Assembly: GCA_942159475.1 (NCBI GenBank)
Contig: OW804097.1
Span: 36,902,298 to 36,966,297 of the forward strand
Length of the DNA stretch: 64,000 bases
Direction: 5' to 3'
From: Sthenelais limicola
Lineage: Eukaryota; Annelida; Polychaeta; Phyllodocida; Sigalionidae
Shown piece by piece: positions 57,152 through 64,000 of this stretch; position 1 is the stretch's first letter, and every line of letters starts with the position of its first letter. A program made the translations under genes and the position numbers. The notes beneath the pieces are model-generated. The model ran no database searches. It saw only the letters and a program-made list of their open reading frames with translations, and was not told where the DNA came from.

Positions 57152-60133
57152 CTAATATTCCAAAATACAAATAGCATAATAGATCCATAACATCTACTGC
57201 GAACATGTTGGATATGATTGTTGCAAGGTGCATTCATATATACACTCTTAACCGACACATGTTGATAAATTGACTATTGTTACGCTGTTCAGATATACAT
57301 TGGTATAATTAAATTGTGTTACATGATCTGTTCTCACTGTAGTTCACTGCATCAGCATGAATGTTGCCACATAGGTGCTTTTTTATTGCTCAAAGGTTAG
57401 CTGTTCAAAGTCATTATAGTCATTATATGTTTGTCTCAATACATCTGTCAAATGAGCACAATCTTTCACAAGGTTTCGTCATTTGTAACCACTCATTATT
57501 CTACCAGAAGAAAATCAATACGCATCTGTCCAAACATTCACATTAATTCCATAAATTAACATACATGAGCAATTTCCTTGTTCGGATGGTATTGTTATAG
57601 TTGAGAATTTTTCCATTAAACAGAAACTGTCGCCTTTTAATACAATATTTTATTGTTGGTATAAACTCAAGTTTCAAAGATTAAACTAAATTTCTCTGGT
57701 TACGTCAGTAGTGGCAACACAGAGTCCATCTGGTGTAGTAGTTTCAATACAACAACCTTAATGTTGAATAGTCAGTCAGTCTCTTACGGTCTAAAATAAA
57801 TTATACCAGCCTGACACCATGCTGGTTTTTTAAAGATTAAGGATTGTATTTCTATTGATGGTTGTTCTTCCAAAGACCAAGTGATAATTGTAAACAAGTA
57901 CTTAATAGTGACTATTAATTGTAAACAAGTACTTAATAGTTACCATGGTAACTTACTTAAAGTGAATGGGAAAAAACAAAACATAAAAATTGGTAATGGA
58001 AGTAATAATTAATAAGTGTGATATTAACTTTCTGCTGAGTCTCCATGCTGTGCTGAACCGTACATTATTATGTAGGATGATGCCAGAGTTTTTACATGGT
58101 GACACAATGGTTGTAACGGGAATAAAATTTGAATGATTCAAAGGCAGTCTTAAATTAGGGCTTCCTCCTCGCCTCTACTAAGAAAAGTAGACTGTCAGTC
58201 AACTGACCCTGTCCGTGAAAATTTTTAAAAATTATTTTGTTATTTACCACAAATAAAAACTATAGGGAGCTTGGGCTCTCTATTATACCTAGACAGTTAC
58301 CTCCGTCAAACGTACTGTACTCTGTATTTAATTTGGTGTTCAGAAAATAAAGAAAGAATAAAGACAGAGATATATCCGCTATATAGATATAGGGATATAG
58401 ATATGTTAAAACCCCTCCATTCAACAAAATATGTTGAATTGACATTTTGGTCCACCTTTGAATGTCGGTTAATTTGTTGATTGTTGAATCAGATGTATTT
58501 TGAATGCAGTAAGCTCTGCAGTAAGCCTTGCAACAGTGTTGCAATTGTTCTGTAGATGGCTTACCACAGCCATTGGAGACCCCACTTTATTCTGTTATAA
58601 AACGTATTCCGGCTGTCTATCAACTAATTAATCTGTTTGTTTATATCATATGGAATGGTTCGAGATTTGTTTGTTGTATGCATCATAGGGGCATCAGTAA
58701 TGAAAGGATAACGAAATAAAGAAACATGAACAAAGTTTATGACTGTTGTATTCTTTTCTCGAGTTTAATCTTGTCTTAATGTCTCAGATTAATTGTGAAA
58801 AGTTGTTCATAGAGATAAATAATTTTTACTATTTGATAAAAGAAAAAGAGTTGATGGGCATTAAGTATCATGTATCAAACATATTTCTAGAGTTGACATT
58901 ATAAACTACTTGTATGCAAATACAAGTAGTCTACCCTCCCTTAACATCACCATATCTTCATGAAGTAAAAGCACATAATATAAGCAACATGTCTATTATC
59001 CATGTTGTATGCCATGCATGAATCAGACACATTAAGAAGGTAATGCATAAGTCATCTACTTAAAAAACTCAAGACAAGCCCACCCTATGGCATATCAACC
59101 ATGTCAAGGACTGCTGCTATCTCTGCTTATATTAGTTCATTATCTTATAACTAATTATTGGTTAATGATAGAGCCTCCAGACTTCGACGATCTCTTATGT
59201 TATATATTACTCTAATTTATGATGAAGGTTATACTTATTTGCTCATTGTATTTATTTATATATATAGTATTATATATATATATTATTCTCTCTTTACTTC
59301 ATTCTTTCCGGAGGGATTTAAAACATAGAATATTAAACAGGAGGGATTGAAAACATAGAATATTATTCACCCTAGGCCTTTGACATGGACATAGTTCTTT
59401 CCTCCACTACCCTTGCTAGAGATATGATTAACATTTACATGGAGTAACCTATACGATCACGAATATATATTATTATTAAATATCAATAGTATTTAAGCCT
59501 GGAAGAGATCCAGAGTCAATACACACAAAGTGCAACACTGGCAAATCATCTCACTGGAAAGAACATAGGCAAGATTCACAACACTAACATGACCTTCTCA
59601 AATTAATCCATACATAAATAACTCCCTATCCTTTATAAGGATTGTAGAATACAGCACTTAGCAACCCATTAAATGCTTAAGGGCCTATTCTAGTTATAAA
59701 TTTTCAACACAGAACTGACTTGTGTATTACAAGTTAAAAAAAACCATAAACATGTTGTAACATAACAAAATCGACTTGGAAATACATGCTGATTTTTTGT
59801 GTGTGAGAATTTCCTCAAGATTTATGAAGCCATTTTTGTTTTAATCAAATATTAATCCGGAATTTAATTTTTTTTCACCATTTTTCTCAAAAATAAGTCA
59901 TGATATAGAAAAATTTAGCCTGGAAAGCCATACAGATTTTTTGTGTATCAGTTAGCAAATACTGTATCTGCATTCATATTAAATTTCATTAATATTCATC
60001 AGTTTTGTTTAAAAAAACGCTGAATGTCATCAGCAAAAGTCAATTTTGCTAGTGCCCCATACTGCCACTAGGAGGCTCCACTAGGGGCTAACTCAGGATG
60101 TGAAGAAAAAAAATGTTTGATGATAAGTATATA
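57152..60133. other. unassigned A+T-rich stretch
   Basis: No gene seen. A copy of the 5579-element subterminal sequence is at about 59564-59582, and TA-rich microsatellites lie at about 59263-59283. Confidence 0.45.
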
Positions 60134-60135
60134 TA

Positions 60136-61364
60136 TGAGTAATTCTCCCAATCGGGCAGCATTTGGTTTTCAAGCCTAGGATCACTACATCATGTATTTG
60201 GGATGATCACACATGATTATAACCATTTTATTCGAATTCCTTGGCAAAAATGAGGCTGTGGGAACCATACTTTCAGAGTTCTTGTGCCAGAATCTCCGCC
60301 GCTATTGCAATAAAAGTGCTTTTTCAGGCTAGGAAATAAGTAATAATTATGGAATTTGAATATAATACACAGGCGAATTTAGAAGAAATATTCCTTCTGC
60401 TAAGGAAAAATGGTTTCTACATATGCACATATGTTCATCATTATGAAAAAACGCAATTTGTATATTATATCTAATTTAAACTGATCTAGACATGGAAAAT
60501 ATCATTTTGGAATATTTGTGTCGCCGTTACGACATATAGTGGCTTCAACACAATCAAATACCCCATGAGTAATGATTAATATTTAATTACATTCATTTTT
60601 TTGTGGAGGTACAATGTATATGTATATATAGTTAGAGGTAAGGAAAATTTATTAGCTCACGACATCCCTGAAACCTTGTATTACCTCACATAAAATTCCT
60701 TGAACAGGTGTGGGAATATTTCCTGTCGCATTACGACATGTACAATTATTCCCATATTTAAAATAAAATGTATTTTTTTGCAATTTCGCCTATCATGATA
60801 AATGGTTAGGCCTGCCTGAATTTGGTAAAAGATATAAATATAAATAAATACAGATGCTGTTGAATTGCAGTGAACATATATTGGGATGTCGCCGTTACGC
60901 CATAGCGTCGCCGTTACGCCATAATTAATAGAAATATAGAGATCCTACTATATTAGCACAGTTACTCTATAGAAATAAAACGGATATTTTGACAAAAAGT
61001 TATTCAAACTTTGGTTATAACCAGGTCCTATGTTGGCGGCCATCATCGATTTCCTAGCTGATATATTTTCATTTAATATTGCTAGACGAATTAGTGAGTA
61101 ATATATCTCATTTTTACCCTAAATCATTTGATAAATCGGGCATAATGAGGCTGAAATAAGGCAAAATAATAGGGAAAATATAGGTATCTGAAACATAGGT
61201 GTAGGAATCGAAATATTGGCTCCAGCCTTCCCAAACTTCACCTGCATTATGCTGATATTCCCTGCTATATGTACACCAAAGATTGTAGAGATTCAACGAA
61301 ATTTTTTTTTTTTTAAAAAATGGCCTTCTGAAATCAAATGCTGCCCGATTGGGAGAATTACTCA
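60136..61364. mobile_element. 1.23-kb TA-flanked inverted-repeat element
   Basis: The left end TGAGTAATTCTCCCAATCGG then GCAGCATTTG is matched exactly by the inverted right end (CAAATGCTGCCCGATTGGGA then GAATTACTCA), about 30 bp. TA flanks both sides (60134-60135 and 61365-61366). Inside, CGCCGTTACGMCATA words occur at about 60522, 60889 and 60906, with a weaker form at 60728. No transposase frame. Probably a non-autonomous Tc1/mariner-like or similar TA-inserting element. Confidence 0.85.
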
Positions 61365-61366
61365 TA

Positions 61367-63130
61367 TGTTGAATGTCTGGGTGAAATTTGATGTCTGAAT
61401 TCATGTAAGAACCATTTTAAACGAATTATGTTAATAAATTAGTCAAATGTAGTAAAATTACTCAAATATGATTTACTATTTCTATCTCCATACCGCCATA
61501 GCATGAAAAATAGCCTGGTGACCTTTATATTTTTTTCACTCAATAATCATTACTTCATATCAAGTATCATTGGTTAAAATTGAAGAGAAATTCATCAATA
61601 ATCAAAATCACTACTGAGTCACCTTAACTGTTTTAACAATAACATGACTCACATCATATTTGTTTGAAAGTGGTATTGTAAATCTCTGAAGGCGGCCCTT
61701 CAAATCATCTCATAATAACGTCTTTATCACTCTTTATCACTCATTTAAATTAATAATATTACAATTAATTTTATAGTGCTTATCTTAGTGGAGCAGGTAG
61801 AATCTGATATGTTGAAGGATAAGTAAGAAGCACTTGGCCGGAAAACGTGTTATAGAGGTGACTACAAAATCTTTGTATAAACAAAAATATTCATGTATCT
61901 GAAAAAACAAGTTGGAGGAGTAAAAGATGCATAGATTTGACAAATATTTATTCTCTATGCAAACATGCTAAAGCTAGATCATGCGTTTCATTTTATCCAT
62001 GTATACTTGATCGATCCAGTAAAAAGGTGTCAGTCACACCACGATATTATACAATGCTGAACATATTGAAGGAGAGTTTGATACAGAGGTCTTTAAATAA
62101 TTATTTATAAGATAGATAAGAATTTGCCATAATAGTGAGATTGTTTTATCATACGACATGATGTGAAAATGCATTATAGAACCCACCATGTCATGGTATT
62201 GATTATATGCTTGCAAAAAACCACAACAGCTTTCATGTATATTAAAATATTGTGATAATACTTACCAATGTCCAAGTTGTAATTCTGTTTACATTCATCT
62301 TACATAATGCTTCTTTGGGGTCAAGACTTAACATAACCATTACACTGTTTCATTTGCCTCTGTATACACAATATCCTAGTAGTTGGTAGATGGCGCCACC
62401 CACTATTATCCACATTTCTAAATCAACAAAAATGTAGCAATGTCCCAGCAATATAATGTGTACTATGTACAGTATACATGCATCAAACAGCCCACTTTCA
62501 TTTCAGAAGAGCCTTATTGATCCACTAGGTACCTATGGTCTTTTACTGATGTGATGCTAACCACCAGGCCAGTTACCAATGGGTAGTAGTATATGTAATT
62601 AGGGGATTGGCACTGGGTGTCAAATAGACTGACAAGTACTAGTTATCGTTTTTGACCTTGTCAGAAGTTTTATGTATGTCATGGGGGACTATTTCTTTGT
62701 TGTTTGTTTTAAATGTATGTAGTTTGCTCAATAAACGAATGCCAAATGAAACAAACTTATATTTATCCAGGAATTTTAAAAGGAGACCACTGCATTGCAA
62801 AAATGGGTAGGGTGATGGGGGTTACAATAAATTGTTGATTCTATATTACTTGATTTGCATTTTAATCACTACCTAACAATTTAACTACCTAACAATTCTT
62901 TAATTATGCTGTTCTCAGACCTATGGGGCTGGTGGGGGGGGGGGGGGGGGATGACATGCCTGTGGTGGCAAGAAGCTGTAGTAACACAATCATTGAAACA
63001 GAGAGTAGATATATTTGTAGTAACATTTTTACTTAATTTCTTAGTCAGACATTGAACGAAGATATGTACATTTATTTCACCCTTGATATGCTCAGTCCAT
63101 AAAGATAACATAGGCTCTGTATATTGTTTT
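61367..63130. other. unassigned stretch
   Basis: A+T-rich, with a poly-G run at 62934-62951. No gene seen. AGATGGCGCCACC at about 62389 is a weak CTCF-like match. Confidence 0.4.
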
Positions 63131-63144
63131 GCTGGTCAGTAACT

Positions 63145-63320
63145 GATGCGATATTGCCCGCGGGAAAAACACGCTCGACCTAGTTTTTGTAATACTGTGC
63201 GCATGCGCGCTTTCTGATCTTCGCCAGTTCCGGTCCTTCTTCGGAGCTATTTTTTCAAAGCGAATCTATCTAAAGAACTAATTATTTAATGATTTATTTC
63301 TCAAAATCGCTGGAGATCAG
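63145..63320. promoter_or_regulatory. CpG-richer promoter-like stretch (E2F-like, NRF1-like, ETS-like)
   Basis: GCCCGCGGGAAAAA at about 63155 contains an E2F-like GCGGGAAA. TGCGCATGCGC at 63198-63208 is a full NRF1 consensus. GTTCCGGTCC at about 63226 resembles an ETS core. CAG|GTTAATG near 63319 could be a donor. This combination is typical of TATA-less housekeeping promoters, so a gene start is likely here, with direction uncertain. Confidence 0.45.
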
Positions 63321-63342
63321 GTTAATGTAACATTAGTTTAGT

Positions 63343-63690
63343 GTGTGGGGTGAAATAAACACAGAACAAGCCTTGGATTCTCTGCATCATGAATATTCAC
63401 CGATGACAGTCGTGGGACTACTGTCCCTTGACATGACTGTAAATTTCAAGATGGGTTACATAGATCTCAGGGGATGTTACATGGGTATTGATTTACTCCC
63501 TATTTTTTTTCAAGGAAGTGATTTTGAAGCTATTTCAATGCTATTGCATTTTGAAGATTGCACATGCTTTGACAAACTTACAGCAGCTGGACTGATGAAA
63601 TGTCACTCCAGCCAGTGGGGCAGAGTGAGGAGTAGAATTATAAATGTGGGAGTGAAAACTAATAGGAGGACGGACCGAGTAATTGAATAG
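63343..63690 (+). CDS. possible ORF downstream of promoter-like stretch
   Basis: A 115-codon open frame, MWGEINTEQALDSLHHEY at the start and ending VKTNRRTDRVIE. No family recognised. It has no signal peptide and a modest codon-like pattern, and it begins about 130 bp after the NRF1-like site. It could be a short real protein or chance. Confidence 0.25.
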   Translation: MWGEINTEQALDSLHHEYSPMTVVGLLSLDMTVNFKMGYIDLRGCYMGIDLLPIFFQGSDFEAISMLLHFEDCTCFDKLTAAGLMKCHSSQWGRVRSRIINVGVKTNRRTDRVIE

Positions 63691-64000
63691 AAAATACATG
63701 CTGAGAATAACTACCCATCTTATCCAGGGGACATCTAGTTAATTATCATTAATTACCCTGGAATTGTTTAATATTCCCTCACCATGTAAATACAAAGAAT
63801 TATCGATTTGTAATGTACAATAGAAATTGGGACAAATCTTTAAAGTCAGAACGAGTAATGTAATGAACAATGTAAAAATTTACATCTAAAATATTATGAT
63901 AATTGAAGCCAAAGACGTTGGTGTGTGATTAAGACTAAGACAAATGCACTAGTTTTAAAGTCACTGTAACTTCATCAAATAAATTATTATAATGCATGCA

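Overview
This window looks like A+T-rich, repeat-saturated nuclear DNA of an animal, most likely a marine invertebrate. The evidence is genes split by GT-AG introns, several classes of eukaryotic transposon (P-type, CACTA-like, TA-targeting MITEs, non-LTR retrotransposon tails, a Penelope-like hammerhead motif), a long satellite array, and no operons or ribosome-binding sites. The species cannot be named from the sequence alone. Most open reading frames here are chance frames in repeats. I find one strongly supported multi-exon gene, one plausible multi-exon gene of unknown function, two retrotransposon protein fragments and a pair of related relic reading frames.

Region 1 (1-35.6 kb) is a graveyard of short inverted-repeat elements. 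MITE family A (ends TGGGTCAG...CTGACCCA) has about 24 copies or fragments. MITE family B (ends TGTGATGTGTTTCAGG...) has about seven. Between them lie an 18-bp minisatellite (about 0.9-1.24 kb), hairpin-forming elements (6.6, 11.4-12.1 and 13.9 kb), polypyrimidine repeats (9.0, 10.0, 29.0 and 32.4 kb), a duplicated 300-bp unit with a TATA box (9.7 and 10.4 kb), and a 2.86-kb CACTA-like element with a 3-bp target duplication (23.85-26.71 kb). There is also a hammerhead-ribozyme-like motif at 27.6 kb and a 5'-truncated non-LTR retrotransposon (31.0-32.2 kb). Neither MITE family was found after 35.7 kb.

Region 2 (35.8-43.4 kb) starts with a CpG-richer stretch carrying three CTCF-like motifs and an ETS-like site. 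It then holds an apparently intact P-element-type (THAP9-like) transposase gene on the minus strand. I rebuilt nine exons (42772 down to 38231) with compatible splice phases and no stop codon. The RNase-H-like core, the insertion domain and the C-terminal QDPLE motif are all present. Only the N-terminal part of the expected THAP zinc finger was not found.

Region 3 (43.6-52.5 kb) holds a 233-bp element and a 1.44-kb element that both end in CAG and have 7-bp target duplications, and a 1.7-kb TA-flanked element. It also holds a satellite of about 17 units of 194 bp, each with a perfect 17-bp-arm hairpin. The 1.44-kb element sits inside the satellite.

Region 4 (52.6-57.2 kb, plus strand) is a gene of unknown function with eight candidate exons. 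It encodes a basic N-terminal segment, a 12-residue Ser/Pro/Glu repeat and helical C-terminal segments. One exon contains a striking long inverted repeat. A retrotransposon tail lies in one intron. Its start codon may lie 9.3 kb upstream at 43359, which would make it divergent from the transposase gene.

Region 5 (57.2-64 kb) is mostly featureless A+T-rich sequence with one 1.23-kb TA-flanked inverted-repeat element (60.1-61.4 kb). The right edge carries a promoter-like stretch with E2F-like and NRF1-like motifs.
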